A stretch of DNA of 19,972 nt from an uncultured Bacilli bacterium (GCA_944363995.1 CALVVV010000019.1:1-19972); one strand, 5' to 3'. Numbered from the stretch's first letter, positions 7,111 to 14,140 are shown. Translations and numbers: made by a program. The notes: a model not told the origin generated them from the letters alone.

Positions 7111-7137
7111 TTTAGTATGCTCATTTATGATTATTTG

Positions 7138-7146
7138 TGTTATAAT
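7138..7146 (+). promoter_or_regulatory. Extended -10 promoter of the dockerin/cohesin operon
   Basis: TGT-TATAAT is a perfect extended -10; the -35 region (TGCTCA at 7118-7123) is poor. The leader of about 50 bases includes a possible weak AGATA/TATCT stem and the ribosome binding site AAAGGAGTG at 7189-7196. Confidence 0.6.
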
Positions 7147-7204
7147 TAAATTAGACAGATAGCACGAGCAATTAAAAATTCTTATCTCAAAGGAGTGTGG
7201 TAGT

Positions 7205-9001
7205 ATGATAAAAAAATTTTTAAATGTATTTATGTGTTTAGGGTTAATAATTCAAACTTTTCTTGTTATTATTCCTGTTATGGCAAGTGAAAATGATTTA
7301 ATTGAATATTTTGATGTTGAATTAATTTATACAAATTTTGAAAATGATGTAAATATTTATAATCAACATTCTTATTGGTATAATTATAATGGAGAGAATT
7401 TATATGAAGTTAAAACTAGATATTATAATGTAGAGAATGAATATTTAGTTGATGAAAATACTCTTTCTCTTGATATAAATGGTACTAATTATCAAGAAAA
7501 AGATTATACTCTTAACATAAAAATAATTGATGGCATAGATGAAGAAAATCCAATATATACTAAATCTGTTAATGTAAATGGCAACGAGTTAAATAATGGT
7601 TATAAAGTAGAATTGGTTGAGTTAAATAAAAAATTTCCAACTTCGCTTGAACAATTAGATGAATATCATATTATAGTTAATATTGATAATCAAACAAGAG
7701 ATATATATTATGCATATAAAAAAGAGATAGTCAATGTAAGTTCTACTTTGTTTTTTGATAATACTAAAAGTTTAGTACCATTAGCAGCAGGACTTGGAAC
7801 AATGTATGGTTTTGGAAGAGTTTATAATATAAATAAAGATGTATTTAGTTTAACTAAACCTATGTATATGTATTATAAAGGCAAAAACTTTAATAATGAA
7901 AAAGTTTATGAATATTATTTTTATAGTACTGATAAAGGATTAAATGAATTTAATAAAAGTGAAAATCAAACAATAATATATAGTGGAAATATAAAAGGTA
8001 ATGTTTTAAATACTAAAGGACTAATGTTAAAACTAACAAATAAAGAAAAATATAATTCTCCTACTTATATACTAGTTATAAAAGATGGGGAATATATTAT
8101 ATCTCAAACACCAGACTATATAGAATTTACTGATGCCCCATCTATGACAAATATTGAATTAAGAACTAATAGAAATTTATATTTAAAAATGGATAATTAT
8201 AATTATATAGCAACAACAAATACCCCAATTAGCATTAAAGTTGGTGGAGTTGGTTTTGATAATAATAAAAAATATAGTGTCTTATTACTTGATAATTTAT
8301 ATGAAGATGATTATAATCGTGGAAATGGTAATCGAGTTGAATATAATCAACAAATTATTGAAGCAACTGGTTATGAACTTAATAATATGTTAGTAAATTT
8401 TAAGTCTAAATTAAAAAAAATAGAAATTGGTTATACACAAGCGATTATTATTGATATATATGAAGCAGGACAAGTAGAACTTGATGAAAATGGTTATATA
8501 ATAGAACATAGTGCTCCTATTGTAATGAACGAAGGAGATCCAATACTTATAAGTTTTTTAGATAGTAGAGATTTTTTTGAAAAAAAATCAAATTATATAA
8601 TAGACAATACAAGTGATATAATCAAAAATATTTTGAAACAAACAAATGTGAGTGATTTTGTAGATAATATAGAAATTAAGGATAATGGTAAAGTTAAAAT
8701 TTATGACAATACAGGGCAAGAAGAAATAAGTGGAAATATTGGTACTGGTATGAAAGCAAAAGTTTTTGATGAATATGATTATAATTTATTAGATTTAGAT
8801 GTAGTTGTAAAAGGAGATGTTTCTGGAGATGGAAATATTTCAATTACTGATTTAGTTAAAGTAAAAAGACATCTTGCTGAAGAAGAAAATCTAACTGGTG
8901 TTTATGAAGTTGCAGGAAATATTACTGATACTGGAGAAATTGGTATAACTGATTTAGTTAAAATTAGTAGAGATGTTGCTAAAATTGAGGAGGTTAAATA
9001 A
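7205..9001 (+). CDS. Secreted dockerin-domain protein
   Basis: A 598-residue exported protein. A Sec signal peptide covers about residues 1-27 (basic MIKK, a hydrophobic core, then VMA-SE). The middle, about 30-480, is Asn/Tyr/Asp-rich and beta-like, and I recognise no family in it; no glycosidase motif is seen. About 480-535 looks like the small beta module that often precedes dockerins in Bacillota (GKVKIYDNTGQEE...LDVVVK). The C-terminal type I-like dockerin spans 537-595. Calcium loop 1 is D538-V-S-G-D542-G-N544-I-S-I-T-D549 (canonical). Loop 2 is N572-I-T-D-T-G-E-I-G-I-T-D583, degenerate at its first ligand. A strong ribosome binding site precedes the ATG. Its stop shares one base with the start of the cohesin gene, so the two are co-expressed and presumably bind each other. 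Confidence 0.85.
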   Translation: MIKKFLNVFMCLGLIIQTFLVIIPVMASENDLIEYFDVELIYTNFENDVNIYNQHSYWYNYNGENLYEVKTRYYNVENEYLVDENTLSLDINGTNYQEKDYTLNIKIIDGIDEENPIYTKSVNVNGNELNNGYKVELVELNKKFPTSLEQLDEYHIIVNIDNQTRDIYYAYKKEIVNVSSTLFFDNTKSLVPLAAGLGTMYGFGRVYNINKDVFSLTKPMYMYYKGKNFNNEKVYEYYFYSTDKGLNEFNKSENQTIIYSGNIKGNVLNTKGLMLKLTNKEKYNSPTYILVIKDGEYIISQTPDYIEFTDAPSMTNIELRTNRNLYLKMDNYNYIATTNTPISIKVGGVGFDNNKKYSVLLLDNLYEDDYNRGNGNRVEYNQQIIEATGYELNNMLVNFKSKLKKIEIGYTQAIIIDIYEAGQVELDENGYIIEHSAPIVMNEGDPILISFLDSRDFFEKKSNYIIDNTSDIIKNILKQTNVSDFVDNIEIKDNGKVKIYDNTGQEEISGNIGTGMKAKVFDEYDYNLLDLDVVVKGDVSGDGNISITDLVKVKRHLAEEENLTGVYEVAGNITDTGEIGITDLVKISRDVAKIEEVK

Positions 9002-9963
9002 TGAGAAAAATTTTATTTAGTATAACCTTATTATTAACAACCTTATTATTTAGTCAAAATGTTAATGCTAGTAGTTTTAATACTAATATAGTTGGAAATG
9101 ATACTTTTGAAAATGAAATAACATTATATATACAAGTTAATAATTTAGTTGATTTTAATGGTGCTTGTAATGGTTTATGTGGATTAGTTGGTAATTTAAG
9201 TTATGATACAGAAAAACTTGAATTAACTTCTATTAGTGCTTTAGAAGATTTTGATTTAACACAAGGAAATACACTTGTATTATATAAATCTACTGGTGTT
9301 GCTAGTGGTACAAAAATCTTATCAATGAATTTTAAAAATAAATCTCTAGCAAAAGATGAAACAACAACTATTACTTTCTCTAATGTAATTGCTAGTGATG
9401 GAGATAAAGATATAAATACAAGTGATACATCTAAAACAATTAAATTTATTGTAAAAGAAACTGAAAATAATAATACATCAAATAATAATAATAGTAATAC
9501 TAACAATAAACCTAATACAAATACTACAAATAAAAAAGAAGAAACAAAGAAATCAAACAATAATTATTTATCATCAATAACATTAAGTAATGGAACAATT
9601 AACTTTGATAAAGATACTTTAACTTATGATGTTGTAGTTGGTTATGAAACAACAACTATTGAAGTTGAAGCAAAAGTAGAAGATAATAAAGCAACTATTA
9701 CTGGAAATGGAACACATAATTTAAATGTTGGTAGTAATGTTATTAAACTTACAATTAAGGCAGAAGATGAAAGTGAAAGAACTTATATTTTGAATATAAA
9801 TCGTGAAGAAAAAGAAATAATTGTAGAAGAAGATAATGAAATAGTTGAAGATGAAATAATAGAAAAAGAAAATAATTATGTAATACCTATTGTTATAATT
9901 TCATTAATCTTAATTGTAGGTATAGTAGGATTTGTTGTTTGGAAGAAAAAGAATAATAAATAG
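9001..9963 (+). CDS. Membrane-anchored cohesin-domain surface protein
   Basis: A 320-residue surface protein that should display a cohesin for the dockerin protein encoded just upstream. The signal peptide is residues 1-23 (ending NVNA). A cohesin-like domain at about 24-152 has the typical pattern of strands, VGNLSYDTEKLELTSI and GTKILSMNFKNKS; it contains two Cys (GACNGLCG). An Asn/Thr/Lys linker at about 153-187 is low-complexity. A cadherin-like beta-sandwich domain at about 190-267 opens with LSSITLSNGTINFDKDTLTY. An acidic stretch leads to a membrane helix at about 292-313 and a KKKNNK tail, so it is membrane- rather than sortase-anchored. GAGGAGG at 8987-8993 is a strong ribosome binding site, and the TAATG overlap couples it to the dockerin gene. 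Confidence 0.8.
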   Translation: MRKILFSITLLLTTLLFSQNVNASSFNTNIVGNDTFENEITLYIQVNNLVDFNGACNGLCGLVGNLSYDTEKLELTSISALEDFDLTQGNTLVLYKSTGVASGTKILSMNFKNKSLAKDETTTITFSNVIASDGDKDINTSDTSKTIKFIVKETENNNTSNNNNSNTNNKPNTNTTNKKEETKKSNNNYLSSITLSNGTINFDKDTLTYDVVVGYETTTIEVEAKVEDNKATITGNGTHNLNVGSNVIKLTIKAEDESERTYILNINREEKEIIVEEDNEIVEDEIIEKENNYVIPIVIISLILIVGIVGFVVWKKKNNK

Positions 9964-9990
9964 TATATGGGCAAATGCTTATATGCTTTT
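9963..9990 (+). terminator. Terminator candidate after the cohesin gene
   Basis: GTATAT (9963-9968) pairs with ATATGC (9981-9986, one G-T pair) and the stem can be extended by one weak pair. A TTTTTATTTT tail follows. It starts at the last base of the cohesin stop codon. Confidence 0.5.
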
Positions 9991-10244
9991 TATTTTGGGT
10001 AGATTTATTTAGGTGCTAGGGTGCTTATTTGAGAGTGCAAAATCTTTTTTAACTTTATTTACCCCCCTATACCTAATAAAATTAATTTTAAAGGTTATTC
10101 CTGTTTGATTTAGTATTTATAATCTATTTATACTAATCAATAATGAACTTTGCAGAAAACAACCTTAAATTACTTAAAAACAAGGTATTCATAATTGAAT
10201 TATAATTGATAAAATCAATGACTTTCACTATATAGCACTATTTA
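9991..10244. other. Non-coding stretch between the cohesin and HTH genes
   Basis: No supportable gene lies here. Visible structure includes the tandem GGTGCTAGGGTGCT (about 10012-10025), a run of six C in TTTACCCCCCTATACC (about 10058-10073), the palindrome AAAATTAATTTT (about 10078-10089) and a 6-bp hairpin ATTGAT-AAA-ATCAAT (10205-10219). ACTTTCACT at 10221-10229 repeats the core of the terminal inverted repeats. This is the only long untranslated region of the element, so any origin, transfer or recombination-accessory sites would be expected here. Confidence 0.5.
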
Positions 10245-10250
10245 TATAAT
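10245..10250 (+). promoter_or_regulatory. -10 box candidate for the excisionase-like gene
   Basis: TATAAT lies about 65 bases before the chosen ATG. The -35 position (CTTTCA, 10222-10227) is a poor match and falls inside the ACTTTCACT repeat, so binding there could control this promoter. Confidence 0.4.
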
Positions 10251-10314
10251 ATATAGGTATTATTTGATTATTTCCTTATTTACTCTACTTAATAATAGGG
10301 AGAGTGATAAAAGT

Positions 10315-10488
10315 ATGGACTATTATTTCACAACAAAAGAAATAAGTTTGTTGTTAAAAACACCAATTCAGTTTATAAGGAAAATGATACGAGAAGAAAA
10401 AATTATTGCTTATAAGATAGGAAGACAATATATAATTAAGGAACAAGATTTAAACAATTATCTTGATAGTGTAAAATATGAGAGATAA
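10315..10488 (+). CDS. Excisionase-like helix-turn-helix DNA-binding protein
   Basis: A 57-residue protein of the MerR/excisionase-type winged HTH group (HTH_17). YFTTKEISLLLKTPIQFIRK forms the helix-turn-helix, and KIIAYKIGRQYIIKEQDLNN the wing and final helix. Such small proteins act as recombination directionality factors of mobile elements or as small regulators. I chose the ATG at 10315 because the fold begins there; GAGTGA at 10302-10307 is a modest ribosome binding site. A longer TTG start at 10264 would add 17 residues without a ribosome binding site. It overlaps the next gene by 11 bases. Its presence fits a mobile element even though no integrase gene accompanies it. Confidence 0.75.
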   Translation: MDYYFTTKEISLLLKTPIQFIRKMIREEKIIAYKIGRQYIIKEQDLNNYLDSVKYER

Positions 10489-10819
10489 AGATATTTTAAA
10501 TGTTTTAGGGTTAAACGATAGAACTATTACTTTAACTGCTGATGATGAATATTTACAAATAATGCTTGAAAAAAAAATTGATAACTACCTTAAAAAAATT
10601 AAAGAAGAAAAAGAAAGAAAGGAAAAAATCGACTACTATAAAAATCAATATGAAAAGTTTGAAAAGAAAAATGAGTTTGTGAAAAATTTTGATGATAGAT
10701 TTATTTATGGGAAACTAAAAGATAAACTTATTAGAGATGGGTTTATTTATCGTTGTCCATATTGTTTAGATGTTTCTAATCAATATGCTAAACCTTTGCG
10801 AAATGAACATAAACATTAA
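10478..10819 (+). CDS. Hypothetical protein with coiled coil and CxxC...HxH tail
   Basis: I do not recognise this 113-residue protein. Residues about 25-72 are highly charged (KKIKEEKERKEK) and predicted coiled coil. The C-terminus has C93-P-Y-C96 and ends H111-K-H113, which could form a small zinc-binding site. The start overlaps the HTH gene by 11 bases, suggesting translational coupling and a joint role. A strong terminator follows. Zinc binding and interaction with the HTH protein or DNA are inferences only. Confidence 0.65.
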   Translation: MRDKDILNVLGLNDRTITLTADDEYLQIMLEKKIDNYLKKIKEEKERKEKIDYYKNQYEKFEKKNEFVKNFDDRFIYGKLKDKLIRDGFIYRCPYCLDVSNQYAKPLRNEHKH

Positions 10820-10821
10820 AA

Positions 10822-10866
10822 AAGAGATAGGTATATAACCCAATATATACTTATCTCTTATTTTTT
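10822..10866. terminator. Bidirectional terminator
   Basis: AAGAGATAGGTATATA (10822-10837) and TATATACTTATCTCTT (10844-10859) form a 16-bp stem with a single G-T pair and an ACCCAA loop. T runs lie on both sides. It separates the convergent 113-residue and 81-residue genes. Confidence 0.85.
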
Positions 10867-11111
10867 TATTTATTTATAAGTTTATTATATTTTTTTATTT
10901 GTTCTTTATTATTTTTTCTAAACTCTTTAATAAATGTTTTACTTAATTTTGTATAGTGATAATATAAAGCACCTCGTTCTTCATCAGTTATCTTTGTATC
11001 TTTTCTCATACTATCATCAAGTAATTGTTTTGTTATTATAAGTTCAATAAAAATATTATTCATATCTTCAGTTAAGTTAAATCTTAAACTATCTAAATTT
11101 ACTTTTTCCAT
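10866..11111 (-). CDS. Small helical hypothetical protein
   Basis: An 81-residue, charged, all-helical protein without a recognised family (MEKVNLDSLRFNLTEDMNN at its start, lysine-rich end). The frame is open upstream to 11156, but AAAGGAG lies about nine bases before the ATG at 11111, so I place the start there. It is the last gene before the right end of the element and is transcribed inward. It may be a small regulator or an anti-toxin-sized accessory protein, but nothing in the sequence decides this. Confidence 0.65.
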   Translation of the reverse strand: MEKVNLDSLRFNLTEDMNNIFIELIITKQLLDDSMRKDTKITDEERGALYYHYTKLSKTFIKEFRKNNKEQIKKYNKLINK

Positions 11112-11139
11112 TTTCAAAAACTCCTTTAAAATTATTTGT

Positions 11140-11145
11140 ATTATA
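11140..11145 (-). promoter_or_regulatory. -10 box candidate for the 81-residue gene
   Basis: TATAAT on the minus strand lies 28 bases before the start codon, with AAAGGAG between. The nearest -35-like sequence, TTGATA, would need a 19-base spacer. Confidence 0.35.
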
Positions 11146-11180
11146 AAGTGTTTCAATTAGATTTTATCAAGATATTTTAA

Positions 11181-11211
11181 TACTTTCACTTTAAAGGGTA
11201 TGAGTAGGACC
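11181..11211. repeat. Right end of the inserted element (attR-like site)
   Basis: The terminal inverted repeat at 11181-11203 begins TACTTTCACT and ends GGGTATGA. It is followed by GT and the collagen-gene half AGGACC (11206-11211). It mirrors the left end at 18 of 23 positions. Confidence 0.75.
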
Positions 11212-11367
11212 AGTAGCTCCAGTATCACCAGTTCTTCCTTGAGGCCTAGTAGCCCCAGTAGGACCAGTTTCACAAATATCAATCAAACATTTTATTACTT
11301 CACATAAACAGTTATTTTCACAGTTATTTTCACTTAAAATTTCGTTAAATTGATTATTTTTATCCAT
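11191..11367 (-). pseudogene. 5' part of the interrupted collagen-like surface protein gene
   Basis: A 58-codon frame begins at the ATG at 11367 with MDKNNQFNEILSENN and continues with five Cys (C16, C20, C22, C27, C32). Gly-X-Y triplets follow from G35 (GPTGAT, GRTGDTGATGPT). The collagen register is kept through T55; the last three codons (HTL) and the stop at 11191-11193 are in the inserted element. R41 stands where a Gly is required (AGG instead of GGG). Joined to 5972-6448 it would make a protein of about 212 residues. The cysteine-rich head without a signal peptide and the collagen/C1q-like architecture resemble exosporium or surface-filament proteins of Bacillota. The ribosome binding site is weak (AGAAG). 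Confidence 0.75.
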
Positions 11368-11481
11368 TTTATTACTTCTTTCATTTTATGCTATGATAAA
11401 AATAAAAATACGACTAAGCTAGTATCTTCATATTTAAATAAAAATTCATTCAACATTATTAGTAAAAAGTATATTATAAGG

Positions 11482-11510
11482 TTGACAAATTAATTTTAAT
11501 TGCATATAAT
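11482..11510 (+). promoter_or_regulatory. Consensus promoter of the marR-ABC operon
   Basis: TTGACA (11482-11487), a 17-base spacer and TATAAT (11505-11510) match the housekeeping consensus perfectly. It is the strongest promoter in the window, as is common for genes held under tight repression. Confidence 0.9.
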
Positions 11511-11531
11511 TATATAGCACGCTATATAATT
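11508..11531. promoter_or_regulatory. MarR operator
   Basis: AATTATATAGC-AC-GCTATATAATT is a 24-base palindrome with perfect 11-bp arms. It overlaps the -10 box and the transcription start, and ends just before the ribosome binding site GGTGAT. MarR proteins bind such sites as dimers, so autorepression is very likely. Confidence 0.85.
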
Positions 11532-11540
11532 GGTGATAAT

Positions 11541-11963
11541 ATGGAAAAATACATTGGAATTTATTTTAAAAAAATATTTCAAGTTATTGAAAAAAATATG
11601 AACAAAAAATTAGAAAAATATGATTTGACTAATACGCAAGCTTTTATTTTAATTTATTTATATAAAAATATCGTCAACCAAAGAGAAATTGAAAAAAAAT
11701 TTAATTTAACAAATCCTACTGTTAATGGTATTTTAAATAGATTAGAAAGTAAAGAATTTATTATAAGAAGCATTAGTGCTAAAGATGCTAGAAATAAAGA
11801 AATTCATTTAACCGAAAGAAGTGTTTCTTTAATAAACGAAATGCGAAAAGAAGCAAAACAATTAGAAAAAGAAATGATTGCAGGCATATCAAAAGAAGAA
11901 CTAAATATTTTTAATGATGTTTTAAAAAAAATATTTAATAATTTACAAGGAGGAATAAAATGA
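11541..11963 (+). CDS. MarR-family transcriptional repressor
   Basis: A 140-residue winged-helix regulator, usual length for the family. N-terminal dimerisation helices precede LTNTQAFILIYLY. The recognition helix lies in LTNPTVNGILNRLESKEFI, and the wing has the typical D-x-R pattern (KDARNKEIHLT, about residues 82-92). It should bind the palindrome in its own promoter and release it on ligand binding, turning on the two exporter genes downstream. The ribosome binding site is GGTGAT at 11532-11537. The TGA stop overlaps the next start (ATGA). Confidence 0.93.
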   Translation: MEKYIGIYFKKIFQVIEKNMNKKLEKYDLTNTQAFILIYLYKNIVNQREIEKKFNLTNPTVNGILNRLESKEFIIRSISAKDARNKEIHLTERSVSLINEMRKEAKQLEKEMIAGISKEELNIFNDVLKKIFNNLQGGIK

Positions 11964-14140
11964 AACATGTATTAAAAACATTAAAAAAGTATTGTTTACA
12001 AATAATATTGGTATTTATATTGTTATTTATGCAAGCAATGTGTGATTTAAGTTTACCAGAATATACTTCGGATATAGTAAACATTGGTATTCAACAAAGT
12101 GGAATTGAATCTTCAGCTTTAGAAGTAATTAGAGAAAGCGAGTATGAAAAATTATTATTATTTGTTAATGATGAAGATAAAGAAATAATCAATAATAACT
12201 ATACTTTAATTACAAAAGATGATAGTGAATATTTAGAAAAATATCCATTATTAAATGAGGAAAATTTATATATTTTAACAGGTAAAGATGATTTAAATGA
12301 GATAATGACTTTTCCAATTATAATGGTATATAATTTTTCTAATAATACTATAGAAATAAATGAAATAGATATTCCTGAAGGTATGACTATTTTTGATGTT
12401 TTAAAAAATATGGATAGTGAAACCCATAGTCAATTTTTAAATAAAATTAAAGAAAATTATTCTAGTGAAAAGGTTAGTTTATTAGAACAAATGGCCACTG
12501 TATATATAAAAAATGAATATACAGCAATTGGTATTGATGTATCTAGTTTACAAATAAGTTATATTACTAAAACAGGACTTAAAATGTTAGCTCTTGCCTT
12601 AACTGCTATGCTATTAACAATTGTTACAGTATTTTTATCTAGTAGAATTGCGGCATTTTTTAGCCGTGATTTAAGAAGTCAAGTAGTTAATAAAGTTATG
12701 ACTTATTCGAATAAAGAATTTGAAAGTTTTTCCACAGCTTCGTTAATTACAAGAAGTACAAATGATGTTCAACAAGTTCAAATGTTGATTGTTATGTTAC
12801 TTCGAATAGTTTTCTTTGCCCCAATCATGGGTATAGGTGCTTTGACTAAAGTAAGTGGTAATGAAATGAGCTGGATTATAGCTTTAGCCGTATTTATAAT
12901 AATAAGTTTTGTTATTATATTATTTAGTATTGCTATGCCAAAATTTAATAAAGTTCAAAAATTAATTGATAAAGTAAATTTAGTAGCAAGAGAAATATTA
13001 ACAGGTATTCCTGTTATAAGAGCATTTGGTACTGAAAAATATGAAGAAGAAAGATTTGATAAAGCCAATAAAGATTTGATGAAAATAAATTTATTTGTTA
13101 ATCGCACTATGACTATTATGATGCCAACAATGATGTTTATTATGAATGGTGTTAGTGTCTTAATTGTTTGGATAGGAGCAAGTAAAATAAATGCTGGAAC
13201 AATTCAAGTAGGTACTTTATTAGCTTTTATAACTTATACTATGCAAATAATTATGTCATTTTTGATGATTTCAATGGTTTCAATTATGGTACCGCGTGCT
13301 TTTGTTTCAATGAATAGAATAGGGGAAGTTTTAGATAAAGATACATCAATTAAACAAAAAGAAAAATGTTTAAAATTTAACGATAATTTAAAAGGAACTG
13401 TTGAATTTAAAGATGTATATTTTAGATATCCTGATGCCGAAGAAGATGTATTACAAAATATCAGTTTTAAAGCAACAAAAGGAACAACTACAGCTTTCAT
13501 TGGTTCAACTGGTTCTGGTAAGTCAACTTTAATTAATTTGATTCCAAGATTTTTTGATGTTACGGGTGGTAAGATATTAATTGATGGTATTGACATAAGA
13601 GATGCTAGTATTAAAGAATTAAGAAGCAAAATTGGATATGTACCACAAAAAGGAATTTTGTTTAGTGGTACGATTGAATCTAATATAGCTTTCGGTTTAC
13701 ACAAAAAAGATGATGAGATAATCAAAAAAGCAGCAGAAATAAGTCAATCTGAAGAATTTATCAACGACAAAAAAGATAAATATGATAGTATTATATCTCA
13801 AGGTGGTACCAATGTATCAGGTGGTCAAAGACAAAGATTAAGTATTGCAAGAGTTATCGCTATTAATCCAGAAATATATATTTTTGATGATAGTTTTTCT
13901 GCTTTAGATTATAAAACTGATGCAAAATTAAGAAAAGAATTAAATAAAGTTACTAAAGAATCAACTATTTTTATAGTAGCGCAAAGAATAAGTACAGTTA
14001 TGAATGCTGACCAAATAATTGTTTTAGATAAAGGACATGTAGTAGGAATTGGTACACATAAAGAATTATTAAAAAATTGTGATATTTATAAAGAAATTGC
14101 TTATTCGCAATTGTCAAAGGAGGAATTAGAAGATGAATAA
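11960..14140 (+). CDS. ABC exporter half-transporter with degenerate nucleotide site
   Basis: A membrane-ATPase fusion of 726 residues, about 130-150 longer than typical. TM1 is about residues 11-28. An extracytoplasmic insertion of about 160 residues (about 40-205) separates it from TM2 (about 208-230), and four more helices follow. The ATPase has Walker A GSTGSGKST at 515-523, an intact signature VSGGQ at 619-623 and Walker B ending D643. The catalytic position is D644 instead of Glu and the switch His is Q675 (AQR). These changes mark the degenerate site of a heterodimeric exporter such as TM287/288, LmrCD or BmrCD. It is translated through an ATGA overlap with marR and overlaps its partner by 8 bases. 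MarR control suggests drug or toxic-compound export. Confidence 0.92.
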   Translation: MKHVLKTLKKYCLQIILVFILLFMQAMCDLSLPEYTSDIVNIGIQQSGIESSALEVIRESEYEKLLLFVNDEDKEIINNNYTLITKDDSEYLEKYPLLNEENLYILTGKDDLNEIMTFPIIMVYNFSNNTIEINEIDIPEGMTIFDVLKNMDSETHSQFLNKIKENYSSEKVSLLEQMATVYIKNEYTAIGIDVSSLQISYITKTGLKMLALALTAMLLTIVTVFLSSRIAAFFSRDLRSQVVNKVMTYSNKEFESFSTASLITRSTNDVQQVQMLIVMLLRIVFFAPIMGIGALTKVSGNEMSWIIALAVFIIISFVIILFSIAMPKFNKVQKLIDKVNLVAREILTGIPVIRAFGTEKYEEERFDKANKDLMKINLFVNRTMTIMMPTMMFIMNGVSVLIVWIGASKINAGTIQVGTLLAFITYTMQIIMSFLMISMVSIMVPRAFVSMNRIGEVLDKDTSIKQKEKCLKFNDNLKGTVEFKDVYFRYPDAEEDVLQNISFKATKGTTTAFIGSTGSGKSTLINLIPRFFDVTGGKILIDGIDIRDASIKELRSKIGYVPQKGILFSGTIESNIAFGLHKKDDEIIKKAAEISQSEEFINDKKDKYDSIISQGGTNVSGGQRQRLSIARVIAINPEIYIFDDSFSALDYKTDAKLRKELNKVTKESTIFIVAQRISTVMNADQIIVLDKGHVVGIGTHKELLKNCDIYKEIAYSQLSKEELEDE

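Larger units (their letters stand above)
6449..11203. mobile_element. 4.75-kb inserted element without a recognisable recombinase
   Basis: The boundaries come from three agreeing observations. The two parts of a collagen-like gene flank it and rejoin in frame. Its ends are 23-bp imperfect inverted repeats, TCATAC-n-CT-...-AGTGAAAGTA inward from each end. A shared GT (or AGT) sits at each junction. The cargo is a Cro/C1-type regulator, a frameshifted small membrane protein, a dockerin/cohesin pair, an excisionase-like HTH protein, a 113-residue protein with a CxxC...HxH tail, and an 81-residue helical protein. None resembles a serine or tyrosine recombinase or a DDE transposase. It could be a serine-integrase-type integrative element mobilised in trans, or a mobile insertion cassette using an IS30-like transposase elsewhere. 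Boundaries may shift by 1-3 bases. Confidence 0.75.

Noticed and set aside
9201..9560. Open frame antisense to the cohesin gene
   Set aside because: It is a by-product of the Asn-rich linker (poly-AAT read backwards gives Leu/Val runs).
11388..11396. A sigma-K-like CATAnnnTA on the minus strand upstream of the collagen-like gene
   Set aside because: No matching -35 is seen, the motif is short, and nothing else in the window shows that the organism forms spores.
13234..13725. Long open frame antisense to the first ABC gene
   Set aside because: It mirrors the conserved ATPase coding sequence, has no ribosome binding site and gives a composition unlike a real protein.
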